Below, one piece after another: positions 49,222 through 61,657 of a DNA stretch of 64,000 nucleotides. The notes under the pieces are model-generated. The model searched no databases. It saw only the letters and a program-made list of their open reading frames with translations, and was not told the DNA's origin. The stretch comes from Beta vulgaris subsp. vulgaris (taxonomy: Eukaryota; Streptophyta; Magnoliopsida; Caryophyllales; Amaranthaceae): positions 56,274,655 through 56,338,654 of the forward strand of contig NC_079202.1 in NCBI RefSeq assembly GCF_026745355.1, given 5' to 3'. A program made the translations under genes and the position numbers. Every line of letters begins with the position of its first letter. Within the stretch, counting starts at the first letter, position 1.

Positions 49222-51287
49222 AGTGACTGATTTCTTCTGCAAAAATCAGCTACCAAGGCTTCACATCTCAAACTCACCCTTTTTACTCTTCATAACAATT
49301 TATGCCTTTAAACTGTAATTCCTGACTGATGCTCAAACAGTGAAAGTGCTGATCTTCCCCCCTTCTTTTTCCTCTAGTTGTTTTTACCAGCTTGCTTGAT
49401 ACATATTGGTCCTTTCTGAACTCTGTAAACTAGACTTCAGTTGTGATATTTGAATATACATTTTTGCCTGGAAAAGATTATTTACTTTTGAAGAAAGAAT
49501 GAATTCATATGCTTCCATTCTCGCGTCCATTCGTTGCCTTGTTTTATTAAGCAATTGAACATGAGGGCAGCTCCATCTGCAGCATGCTTTCTATTGCAGA
49601 ACTGCACTCACGACTGTGAGCATAAAGCCTGAATCTTTCAACCACATAGTATATATATCGCCTCGTCTTTGCTGTAAGGATTCCCTTGAAGAAGGTTTAT
49701 TCAACTAGAGAGCATTGTGTGCTTAGTTCATCAGTTTTGGTAGGATCTATTACATTTTAGTGCTAGCTTCTATCTTCAAGCCTATAACTTTTCTAGATAT
49801 TAGTAAAGCAAATAGTGATACAAGTTTTAGAAAAGAAAGCTCTTTCAGACTTTCTCATAATCAAACGCTGTAACATTGTGCTATCATACGTAATTAGTAT
49901 TATTATGCTCACACTGTAATATAATTGAGCAATACAATATATGACTGATAAGACTTTCTCATAATCAAACACTCTGCAGTCTGCAGATGATCTTTTAAAA
50001 TTTTTATGAGAGAACATGTTATCACTGCCAACACTTAGCTATACTCTTAAGTTATTTTACCAAGTCTGTAGGCGCTCATAGTCCATGGAGATCAAAGCAG
50101 CAAGCTTTTATCAAGTGGGCTGCGCAGAAGCCATTCGACCACACCGAATAGTGCGAGGGTTCGGGTTGGAAGGTCTTGATATTATTGTGGATTCTGAAAG
50201 ACATAGATATAACACCAAATAATTGTCCAATCCCATTTACTTCAAGTCTAAGTGAGTTGAGAATTGAGATGAGCTTACAATAACATGTTACTAGGCTGAA
50301 ACAACTAATATATTGTACTTCCTCGTAAAATGAGATGCTACACTTTGAGAATTGCGTTATTATGGGGAAATTTTTCTTAGTGAAAGTTTAACAAGGAGAA
50401 GGTATGTGTAATATGATCAAGTTTAATCATGAAGAAATTGGGGTCAAAGAGGGTGAAAAACCACCAGTGTACCACCATCAAAAATCCAGCACTCTATCTC
50501 CTCTTCTCCTACTCTCTCTCAATGATTTGTGGTAGAATCTCTTTCGGATTTGATGATTAAGGAGATCGAAGGTGGATGGTGGTCGCGGTTGTTGTTTGTT
50601 GGACGTGGCTAGTCACCGATGAGGGTGAACACGAATTTTCGGAGGTGATTTTTAGAGTTTTGATCTTGACGAAGGAAGAGGGAGGAAGAAGAGAAAGTTG
50701 TGATGGCTGGTGGTCATGGTTGTTTGGTTGTGGAAGAACAGAAGGTGAGTTGTAATGTGGAAGAAGAGAACAAGGGTGATGCTAGAAGATATTATAAAGT
50801 AGTAAGAAAAATGGAATATATTTATTAGTTTAATTATTTTAAATTAGATTATATAGTCAAAACTCATTTAAAAAATAAGAATATTTAAGTAATTTTACAG
50901 TTCAAAACTTCATAAATAAGGCAAAAAAAGTATAACATTTTATCTGAAACATCTCATTTAGAAAAGTATAACATCTTATTTGATACGAAGAATGTAAGAG
51001 ATTTTCCCTTAACGTAGTTAATTCACCCTGGCCTCGCAAAGAATTAATGTGAACCCGCTTCTTACAAATAATTATAGACAAACTTTTTTTTTTTCTTTTT
51101 TCTTTCTTTTATTTGGTTATCAAGGCTAAAATTTACCTTCGAAGAAGATTGTAAAGTGCATCATATCACTACTGTACACAAATACAAGGAGATCACGTAC
51201 TGATTCAAAAATTTACCACAGCACTCTACCCAACAAGAGAATAACAAAATGGAAAATATCTCCTTGAATGCAGCAACTCACTCTTCA
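49222..51287. other. Spacer between DHFR copy A and SFH
   Basis: 49222-49850 is matched by copy B and probably includes DHFR 3' sequence. At about 50318-51000 there is a larger degenerate MITE-like element (ACTTCCTCGTAAAATGAGAT...ATCTTATTTGATACGAAG). No thymidylate synthase sequence was found here. Confidence 0.5.
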
Positions 51288-54200
51288 TCAGCAGAACTTT
51301 CTCCTCTGCAGCACAAAATGAAATTGTAATTTAAGCAACTAACACACTAAATGTACATTGATAGCTTAAGTAACAAGGTTACATGTAATCATATACCCTG
51401 AATCTCGCAGCTTCTTGTGCGTCGATGTATGCAAGCAAGTCTTCCTGCCTCATCAAAGCTTCGTGTAATGCCTGCTCATCAAATGAATAAATATTACGAA
51501 ACAATGAGACGTCTCACTGAATTATGAATGATTAGGGAACATTTGGTTGAACATAGGAAGTAATGCTTCATGAAATGGTTTCTCCCATGTAGTTTTGTTT
51601 CCTAGGAAGTGAAAGAAACTTTTTTGGTTGATCTTTCTTCTGGTGCTTTGTCACAACTAACTAAACAACTCCACAATTTCTCACTTCCCAAAAGCTGTAC
51701 TCGCTATGCTTTATAATTTCAACCAAATAAGGACCATATAGCATAAAGAGGCAAGACAAGATACCTTTTTAGTTGCAATCAATTCTGCTTCTAGTGCATC
51801 CACTCGATATATTGCAGCATTTAGCAGCTCCTCCTTCTCAGAGGGCATCTGCACCGGCTTTGTTTGTAAAGTCTGTACCTTCTCTTCAACTTCGGTAAGC
51901 CTTCTCATTATTGAACTAATATCTCTTTCTATGAATTCTGGACTCACTGAGGGTCGTTGTAGATCTTCTCTGAAATCTGGTCCAAGTATCATATCCAGAA
52001 GACTGCATACGGAATTTTGAAATAAGCCTGGGAACTCCTTGAGAGACTTTTACTGTTGCCACTCGGCAGAAATTACATAACATCACAAAGAAGGCCAGGA
52101 TTGCAGCAACAATTCGGAAGCGACTTCGCTCCGCGTTCACAGATGGTTGGGAGGGCGTCTCTGCACAAGTCACAATAGACACGCTAAAAGATCAAATTAG
52201 ACTATTAGAGTACAGCTGGAGCTATAATAACATGGGAAGAATGAGAGAAAAGAATTGAAGCCAACTAGTTGAAATATACCAAGAATATAATAAAGTCCAA
52301 GTCTAATTGGCAGTTACTGAAGCTACACTACATGCAAAAGAAAAGAGAAAACAATGAATTGAAGATCAACAAACCCTGGTAGATGCATTATGCATGGAAA
52401 AAATTTGGCTGTTCCTTAGGCTTTTAGGTCATGCTTAGGTGACAAATTTCTAATAAGAGAACCTACTGGCATTTCCATAATTGGATAATATAGTTATGGA
52501 CTTGATTTTTTCTTTTTCTTTATGGTATCAATTAGGCCTAACTGACAGTGATATTTGAAGGCATAGCTAAAATTACGGCTAATTCAATTGGTGACGTCTT
52601 GTTTACCAAGAGGAAGGGTAATATGACTAATGAACATAACAAATTAGCAAGAGGAAGGGTAATAAAGAGAACAGACGTTTTCAAGATATTATCTCAAAAC
52701 CAATTAGTGCGCATAAGAAATGCAGACATATGATATAAAGTTTTGAGATGCTAACCTCTGGACGGATTACACTGATCCATAGAGACTACGGTTTTGGATC
52801 CAGCATCCAAGAGCTTCACAACTACAGGAACATGTTCATCACTATCAGGCAAGTCACCAGCAGACCCATTGTTTCTTGCCATTCTACTCTGCAAAATGTC
52901 ATAACCATCATTACAATATATCCTTCATTACCCTCTATCTTTGAGAAATAGTCTCGAGTTTTTTTATCATGACATATATTATGAGTAGTAATCATATTAG
53001 TATATACAACATCATATTATAGTATATCACATTTATCATTAATTTTATTAAACTACATCAGGTGATATTGATAATAGAGATGTCCCACAAACTAAAATAC
53101 TAATAGGACATGAGTTTCCTAGAAAAATAAGGAATTCAAGTGTCAACTAAGAAATTACTAAAACATATTCTACACAAATTGTTAAAGAAAAACAAGAAAA
53201 ATCCATCAGTTTCTTAATAGTATCTTATATTTTTTCCTAGAAAAGGCTAACTACAATAATGTCTTATCTTTCTTCCTAGAATAAGCTAACTACAATAGTA
53301 TCTTATATTCTAGGAAGAAATAGTATCTTATATTTCTTCCTAGAATAAGTTAACTACAATACTAATAGGACATGAGTTACATAGAAAAATAAGGAATTCA
53401 AGCGTAACTAAGAAATTACTAAAACATATCCTACATAAAATATTAATAAAACAAAATATATCCATTAGTTTCTTAATAGTATCTTATATTTCTTCGTAGA
53501 ATAAGCTCCACAATGTTAATTCTCGTCAGTCCATTTCATGGCATTGTATCTTTGAGAAATATTAAAAAGAGATATGAAGAAAGTATATTGCTTACATCCA
53601 AGATAATTGGAATCTTCTATTCCTATTTTCATCACTGTTCTTTGGAGATGGATTCACAAAACTAGCTATGCAGCTTTAAATATCATTCATTATTAATGAA
53701 CAGTTTCAAATTGTTATTTTGAGATGGATTCGGTTTATAGTTCTGAGAGATATCAAGTGTAGTCTCTTGAAAATCTGTCAATGGTCTTAACCTGACCAAA
53801 ACATTGAATTTAAGAAACCTCGATGAAACTATCCTAAGAATGCAGACCTATCACAAGACTTGTCTAAGTGAAATCATGTATATCAGGTGCCACTACTTAA
53901 GAGTGCTTACTTCTTCATCAACCGGCATCAGTTTTAACTCTAGAGGTGGCCCAGGTGCTCTAGAAGAAAGAAGCTCATCAACCTCGGAACCAGACTCTGC
54001 AGTTGATACGTCATTATTTCTAACCTGGTCAATCAAAATTATAGAAATTAGAAGTAATATACAAACAGAACTGAACTCGTTGATGGCAGCCATCAGCTCT
54101 GATGTACCCACAAAAGGTTCTGTTTAAGGAATCGAGCATACCATCTTGTTATAAGCAATAACCCTCCCTTCGCTGTTTGATATGGCTACTTCGGCTTCAC

Positions 54201-54396
54201 CAGATTGAATCATCTGCCAGCAATACGTTAGAATTGAGTCAAAACTACAGAATCTAACATTTTGAGACGATAACATGAAAGCTAATTTGAAAGAACCTTT
54301 AAGATTTCAGGATCTTTCCATGGCCCCTTGTCAGACCTCAGACAACCTCCTTGATCTGCACAATCACACGTACCGCCAAGAAATTGAGGCAATTGG
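51288..54396 (-). pseudogene. SFH (Sec14-nodulin type) phosphatidylinositol transfer protein, 3' half only
   Basis: Sec14-like proteins exchange phosphatidylinositol and phosphatidylcholine at membranes. Exons on the minus strand: 54396-54297 ([20 protein letters not shown], the end of the Sec14 domain), 54213-54142, 54024-53911, 52888-52756, 52160-51765 (membrane segment IVAAILAFFVMLCNFC, then EEKVQTLQTKP and EKEELLNAAIYRVDALEAEL), 51471-51397 (ALMRQEDLLAYID), 51305-51288 (RRKFC, stop). The CRAL-TRIO and most Sec14 exons are missing: upstream lies the duplication junction at about 54511. The 396-bp exon also needs a one-base frame change between its two halves (near 52000). Best read as a gene half left by the tandem duplication; a full copy is predicted to the right of the window. 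Confidence 0.88.
53097..53515. repeat. Direct repeats in an SFH intron
   Basis: An approximately 75-150 bp unit (CTAATAGGACATGAGTT...) occurs at 53098 and 53361, with three or four copies of a TAGTATCTTATATTTCTTCC / TAGAATAAGCTAACTACAA unit between and after. Confidence 0.75.
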
Positions 54397-55155
54397 CTGT
54401 ATGCGACACAAGTTCAAACATTTAGTAAAGATAAGTGGTACAACTAGAAACTCAGAAGTATTATAAGGAAGTTGATCACACTGAAAATTAAACCAAAAAA
54501 ACTTTAAAATTACCTTTCCAACATCCAGCTGAACATATCATTGAAGACGGAAAGAGGTCCTCTAATGTCATTCAACGATGAGAAATATAAGATGATACTC
54601 AATACGACATTAATGGCCCCGAGCACGAACAAGTCGTGCTCAGAATACCCTTTATAGACACCTATGGAGAATCTCAGTAACTCGAGGAAAGTCTCATTTG
54701 ACTTCAGGGCTCAAGCAGCATATGATTGCACCCCGTTTAAACTTGTTATAAGATGTTGCAACCATTTTTTTCCCCTTCCTTTTACTCCCTCCGCCCCAAA
54801 GCTTATTTGACATTGATCTGACACAAAGATTAAGGAGCGAGAATAATTTGAGAAAGAAGTAATGGGTGGGTGTGGGTCGTAACTTCATAGAGATATCGGA
54901 GAAAAAACTTGTCTCATTTCAATCTATGTGTAAATCAAATGTTTGTCTAAAGTCATCATTAGCTCATTGTAGTGAAGTATAGTACATGAGTAGCTTCTAT
55001 GGATTAGACTAGGTAAGGTTAGCCAGCTAGATAATTTCTTTGTGAAATAAAACAAGATACATTAACATCACTTACCTGTTAGGTTTCCTGGTCTCAGGAA
55101 GCAAACAATGCAAACAAGAAACCGGTATCACAACTGCCAGTGGAGAAAAATCATC

Positions 55156-57597
55156 CTAATCAACGCAACTGCTCGGTGCTTTCTTATGCCGAAACTTCTC
55201 CTCCTCCATCTCCTTCCCGAGCTTATCCAGTATTGTGTCAGTCACATGATTTGGTAAACAGCCAGCATCTAGCATCATCCTTAGGAATCTGTGCGCATCC
55301 TTTAGCCTGCCCCCCTTTGTATGAATTTCAATTAGTGTATTAAATGTGACAATATCGGGGTTTATACCACTTTTCCTCATTTGCTCAAAGAGCTTCAAGG
55401 CTTCATCAACTCTACCTGCCTTCCCAAGAGAATTCATGAGAGTATTGTACATAACAATATCAAGATACCCACCCTCGTTGACAAGCTTATTCAGAATGGA
55501 GCTAGCCAGATCTGCTCTTCCCATCTTTCCCAAACTTTGAATGATAATGTTATATGTTGCTACATCAGCTGGACAAAGGTTCTCACCCATTTCATGGAGG
55601 ATTCCCCATGTTTGATCAAAATAACCCTTCTTCACAAATGAACTCATTATGGAGTTGTATGTATAACTCACAGCATCAGCACCCATATCAGTAAATATCT
55701 CAAATAGTTTGCAAGCTATGCTCAACTTGCCCTTTGCTAAAAAGATGGACAAGTATGTATTAATCATGTCAATATCAAAAGACTTCATCCCTTTTGCTTG
55801 AACTCGTCGACCCTTTGACAAGGAGAACCATTTGAAAAATTGGCCATCAAATTTGACTTCTTTCGCCAATTGATCCATGTAAGGGGATGATGACCACTCA
55901 TCATCCACATTGGCACGGCCCGACTCCCAATCTGAATATTCATCATCACTTGATCCTATGTCGCTATCTGCTTTACCTTCAACTGAGAGCAAATCTACAA
56001 TTTCACTAAAATTTCCTTCAGCTGGGAAAATAGGGTGCAATCCTCTCTTTTCTTCTGCTGATGTTTCATTGATGTTTCCATATTAGCTTTCCACCTTAGA
56101 ACATTATGTATTAAATTACCATCTCTTATGTGCCTCATCAATCGTTCTGTTGCATCCCATTGACCTTGCTTATAAAGTCCAATTAAGAGTGAAGTTATAG
56201 TCACCAAATCAACAACAAAACCTCTGCCTTCCATTTCTTCCACCAGATGCAAGGCTTCTTCCATTTGGCCCTCCCTACAAAGATACAAAATGATGATGCT
56301 ATAAGTAATGCCATCAACAAACTGCCCTTTCTTTTTTAAATCCCAGAAAAGTGTGCAGCCAGCTATAGCCCTTCCATTTTTAATCAGCCCGTCAATCAAA
56401 ATATTATATGTCCAACAAGTTGCTCTCACCCCTTCTTGGGTCATCTTCTCAAAAAGTTGACAGGCTTCATTGAGCTTTCTAGCCTTGAGAAAACCATCTA
56501 GGAGAGAGTTGTAAACAACAGTATCTAGTTGAAACCCACTGCACAACATTTCATTAAAAATCTTAGTAGCATCTTCAATCCGATATGATTTAGCGCAGCC
56601 CTGGATTAGGATACGATAGGTGAAAGCATCAGGCTCATGACCTGAATATTTTAGCTCTTCCCAAATTATTAGTGCATCCTTCACCTTGCCAACCAAGCAA
56701 AGTACATGGATGAGGCTGTTATACGTACACAAATCTGGACCATCACAAGTACCATCACTTGATTCCTTCATCTCCCTAAAAAGACGGAGTGAAGTCTCAA
56801 GGTCGCCCCAACACCCAAATGAATGAATACATATATTAAACCCCACGTGTTCAAAGCAATTTTATAATCCCTTAAACTGGAAAATACTTTCTTGAACTCT
56901 TCCTTCATTTCAGCTCTTCGAAGAGAAACAAGCAATTCATTACAGGCAACAGGCTCACAGAGATCAGGAGCTCCACAACCGCTGGACGTTTCTAGTAGCC
57001 TGTTAAACATAGTCAAAGCTAAACGGAGCTGGTTTTTTCGAACCAAAGCAATAACAACAGAATTATACATCTGCGGGTTCAAGGTAGCTCCTAAATCTTC
57101 CATCTGGTCAAGAACACCAAGAGCAGAATCAATCTGACCAGAATGGATAAAAGCATCAAGCAGAAGCCTAAAGGTGGCTGAATCAACAAGAACACCGTCT
57201 TGCTTCATTGCACTAAATAAATCATTTGCCACATGATCATTAAGGTAAAAACAACTCTTAGAACGACAAAGTACACGGAAAATCGGGAATAAATTTGTGC
57301 AGAGTGTCTAAAACCATGCCTGTCAGAGCACCACTTAAAAAAATCAATCTTTTTGAAAGGATCAATGGAGGTCTTTCTAAGGACATGCAAGATAAGACTC
57401 TCAGAGAGAGTTATGGAGTTAGCATCAAGCTTCTGCGTCCCAGATTGATGCAAACTTTTGGTGATATGGGCTGCAAGGAGAAGGTTTCCAAGTTCTAGTG
57501 ATTGAGTAGGGATGGACTGAGATCTTTTCAGACCCAAAGTGGAGGAGCAAAAGAAGCGAAAGCTCCTCCACGAAACGACAACTGAAGAAGTTTGCAT
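55156..57597 (-). pseudogene. PPR gene copy B, three single-base frameshifts
   Basis: The same protein as 38917-41361, with few substitutions. Relative to copy A, one base is missing at three places: near 57284 (ATCTGGG in A, ATCGGG here), near 56838 (ATTATAACC in A, ATTAAACC here), and near 56035 (GGGATGC in A, GGGTGC here). Each shifts the frame, splitting the ORF into four overlapping segments: 57597-57205, 57232-56768, 56846-55995 and 56040-55156. Without expression data this is a pseudogene or an assembly error; the intact copy A may cover the function. Confidence 0.92.
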
Positions 57598-58835
57598 CCC
57601 AAATCATTCTAGATCGCCAATTGGGACCTGCAATTAATATAAGATTCTGAAATTAGTGAGCAGAGAGGTGATGCCAAATGCTACAATATTGACCAAATCG
57701 CACATAAGCACATAAAACAACTACCACCACCCATCTTCTGTTGGATCAAAATGTAGTAAAACTACCCAAATCCTATCACCAAATGCATTGGCTGATTAGC
57801 GTTAAAAAGAGAAATTTGAGTAGTGATTATAATCACATAAGCAACAATGGGAAATGAGGTATATGCTTACTACTTTACCTAAGTCCTAAGCACATTTCTC
57901 ACAGTTTGCAATCAGATTATGCTAAGGGTCCACTTAGCTTAGTAACCAAAACCTAAAAATTAAGGGCAGAGTATAGAGATTGAGAGAAGGAAGAACAAGG
58001 ATTAAGGGAAAACAAGCAAGATATAACTGAATTAATGCTAAGCAAGTTGACTGATCACAAATTACAGCCTTCGCCAATCTTTCGACAGGAATGGAACTCT
58101 CCCAAGCTACGAACTACTAATTTCTGTCCACAATTTTCAACATTCCTCTCTCCTTCTCTAACTTACTCCTTTATATAGAATATCTCCCTAACAAACTACC
58201 TATCATTTTCCTCAAGCAAAGACAAACTAATTATCAGTTGACTGCCTAGAGCGCCCTTCCCTCTAAAGGTGGATGCTTTGAAAGCATTGTAATACATTAT
58301 CGTCGCTAAATCGAGAAAAAAGATCTCTTTCAAGAAATGTGAGTAAACTATCATTCAATAGTTGGTACTTCCAAAATTGCTCCAAAATCTTCATCCCTGA
58401 CAACTTTATTGGCATCACTATTATGGTAGCAACTAGCAAAATACCAGCCAGGGCCCAGGGATGACAACACTTGAAAAATTGATCTGACGAAATAATCAAG
58501 AACAAGTGAACAATGGCATGAAAATATGCCCATCTACAAATTGTAACATAAATTTTGCTATCATTTAGTTCCATGAAACAAACAAACATGAATTAACAAG
58601 TTATACCCAGAAATTCGAATCGTAAAAACATGAAATAAGTCAATAACCAAGTATATGAGATAAAAAAAAAAAAAATAGGTTGAATTCATCAAACAAACAA
58701 TAACAACCGCATAAAAACAATGGCATGAGTAATCACATGAAGCAGATCTATAAATCGCAATTTCACACCAAAATTCGCAACAATAACAAAAATACTCTGA
58801 GCAAGTAGATTAATCTAAGGAACAAAAGAAGAACC

Positions 58836-58900
58836 TGGAACGAGCTTCTGCAATTTGAGCACGAGCAAGAGGAAGAGGAGAGAGAATACGAAATTTCAGT
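58836..58900 (-). other. Probable noncoding first exon of PPR copy B
   Basis: Equivalent to 42618-42690 with the same CCAG|GTTCTTC donor. Confidence 0.5.
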
Positions 58901-59117
58901 TTTTTATTTTTTTACACAGAAATCTCAGATTTTTTTTTTTTTTTTTTGACAGGACAGAAATTTCAGGTTTGAATTGGCGTGTATGAGAAATACGAAAAAT
59001 GTATGGGGTACTCATTATTTTAAAATTAAATTTAACTATGTTATGTTATATGAATATTGATAAATTTTATGTGATTGAATAATTATTAATTATGAAGAGA
59101 TATATGATTTTGAAATA

Positions 59118-59375
59118 CTTCCTCCATTTTTTTTAAGTGACACATTTCTTGTTTTCATGTTTGCCAATGCATTATTTTAACCATTAATATCTTCAATTAT
59201 TAATAAGTAAAAATTATAAAAAATTGATATTAAAAAAATTCACATTCAGACGAATCTAACAAGATCCCACGTGACTATGTTTTTCCTAAAATGTAAATCA
59301 CCAAAGCTAATTAAAGTTTAAACTGTGAATAGTAAACACTATGCAAATGTGTCACTTAAAAAGAAACGGAGGAAG
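59118..59375. mobile_element. Stowaway-like MITE, copy B only
   Basis: TA-flanked ends CTTCCTCCATTTTTTTTAAG and CTTAAAAAGAAACGGAGGAAG (inverted). Carries the shared core at 59241-59286. Missing from copy A. Confidence 0.88.
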
Positions 59376-59378
59376 TAA

Positions 59379-59642
59379 GGGCCTGTTCTATTCGGCATAA
59401 AACAGCTGAACTGAACTGAACTGAATTGAACTGAACTGAATTGAACTGAATTGAACTGAACTGAACTGAACTGAATTGAACTGAACTGAACTGAACTGAA
59501 CTGAAATGAATAGTGATATGTGAGAGTAAAAGTATTGTCAAGAGCCGAACTGAACTGATCTGATCCGAACTGAATTGAACTGAACTGAATTGAACTGAAC
59601 TGAATTGAACTGAACTGAAAATAAGCTGGGGAGAACAGGCCC
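59379..59642. mobile_element. GGGCCTGTTC-end MITE with CTGAA array (PIF/Harbinger-like)
   Basis: Ends GGGCCTGTTCT and AGAACAGGCCC are inverted and flanked by TAA (59376-59378, 59643-59645). The interior is almost entirely (CTGAA)(CTGAA/TTGAA) repeats. The left TAA overlaps the TA target duplication of the preceding Stowaway MITE, so it landed there later. Confidence 0.9.
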
Positions 59643-60942
59643 TAAGTTGCTAATAAAATATTTAAATTACAAATTTTACCAATTAGGCACATTATATAAT
59701 TTGGTAAAATAATTATTTGATATGTCATTTGTTTATTAGATATAAATTAACCCAATAAAAAAAATTAATAGATCATGGAATTGAAATTGATTACTTGCCG
59801 AATTTTAAATAAATCAAATCATATGGCTGAAAAATTGATCATGTAGAATATATTATTAAATCATTCCTGAAGAATTTGTAATCACAAATTTTGTCAACCT
59901 ATTCTATAATTAGGTTAATTTTTAATTCATTGAAAAACATGAAATAAAGATATTTTGTAGCTTTTCAACAATATTAGAAAAATACTCAAGTTATAAACAA
60001 TGCTACTTCCAGTAACAATGTTAAAAGCTCTAATTTTATGTACTTATGCTTATATTATAATTCAATCTAATAGTCTACAATATTTTGATCAATAATGTAA
60101 AGCAATATGATTAATTAGTAAGATTATCAATCACAAAATAGGTGAATGGTTAAAAGACAGTTTCTTGAATAAACAAAAACTGCTAATCATTTGTCGTTAT
60201 CAGTTTAGAAGTGGATTTAGTTATTTAGAGAATCAGTATTTGCAAGGTTGGGAAGGGAAAAAGAAGGAAATTTTTACGTGATTAATAATCAGTAAAATTA
60301 TATATCTCAAAATAGGTAAATGTATTAGGATACTTTAGTTATTTTTACATATTTAAAATATAAGTTAGTATTTATGACAAGATTGGAGATGTTACCTTTG
60401 TTCTACTTAAAAAGCAAGTGTGTAAATTGGTTGATAAATTTGCTTCTAAATAATTAGAAAATCAAGAAAAGATATTTTCATTGTTTGATTTTGTTTGTAA
60501 ACAAAAATATAACATATCTTTTAAAAAGAAAGATTATCAAATGCTTGTTGACAAAAGAATGGAAACACACACACATATAGAAGTGAGTTCATATACATAT
60601 TTACATGAGAAATGAGAATGGATTTTACGCGCTATAACTCTACTGGACAAGTGATAAAACACTAATGAAAAAGTGATGTAATTCCAAATAAAAAAATATT
60701 AGAATAAAATCAAAAAAAATTTTTCCTTTTCTGGCTCAAAGTTTTCTTCGAGGATATAACTCTAATGAATAAGTTTTGTAACTCTAATCCAATCATGTGG
60801 TTGAGATTCGTTCTCATTTCTCACGTAAGGAGCATTGTATAACTCTAATGAAAAAGTGTTGTAACTTTAATTCAATCATGTGGTTGAGATTCGTTCTCAT
60901 TCCTCATGTAAAGAGCATTCTCATGTGATCTTGCCCTTATAT

Positions 60943-60990
60943 ATATATATAGAGTTCATATGAGAATACATACTAACTCTTATGAATAAG
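60943..60990. other. Empty sites in copy B
   Basis: A short TA run at 60943-60954 and the single octamer TGAATAAG at 60983-60990 correspond to the places where copy A carries the 44611-45990 and 46115-46826 elements. Confidence 0.85.
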
Positions 60991-61657
60991 TGATGCAACT
61001 GTAGTGAAAAAGTGATGTAACTCAAAAAGGAGAATATTAAAAGAAAAAAATCAATTTTTTTTTGTGGCTCAAATTTTTTTTAGGACGATATAACTCCAAT
61101 GAACAAGTGTTATAACTCTAATCCAATCATGTGGTTAAGATTCATTCGCATTTCTCATGAAAATCCAAAATATTGCAAAATGGGTCTATGTGTGTAGAGT
61201 TTGGAAAGATAGTCGTTGGTATTTTTTTGGCTTTGTATTTATAAAGATATTGTATTTTTAATATTTGTAGGGGTGTTTTTTCCTTTTGCGGCCAAATGCT
61301 GTAAAAAATGTCTTGGCCTAGTGGTTAAAATCGAGGTGGTGTTCTATTCGTGAGCGCTTCATGTTCTTCTCCTCAGGGTTTGAGTTCCATGACCCATTTA
61401 CAAAATTAGTACCGTCTTCAAACTTTATATTAGTTGCACCTGGATTGAGCAATTAGCACTAAATGTTCTTCGCAAGTCGCAGCACTCTTGTATTTTTCTA
61501 TGCTTTTTTTCACTTCAAAAGCTAGTGACTTTCAGGGCCATCTGAAAACTATAAGTAAATTTAATTTTTCTCTTGAAATTGAACTTCAATTATTGGGTTT
61601 AATCAATGGGTCTTGATTTTCCTTTTTTTTTTGTGTGGTTCAATTATGTTTGTGCAG

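Noticed and set aside
49222..51000. Remaining thymidylate synthase exons downstream of DHFR copy A
   Set aside because: All frames were read for the conserved TS motifs and none were found.
54521..54722. Exon of the SFH gene
   Set aside because: It directly precedes the SFH exons, but its sequence does not fit the conserved residues before LPQFLGG. It belongs to the duplicated PPR block instead.
58263..58589. Hydrophobic 108-residue ORF with membrane-like stretch
   Set aside because: It lies in the 5' UTR intron of PPR copy B, and the matching region of copy A does not keep the frame.
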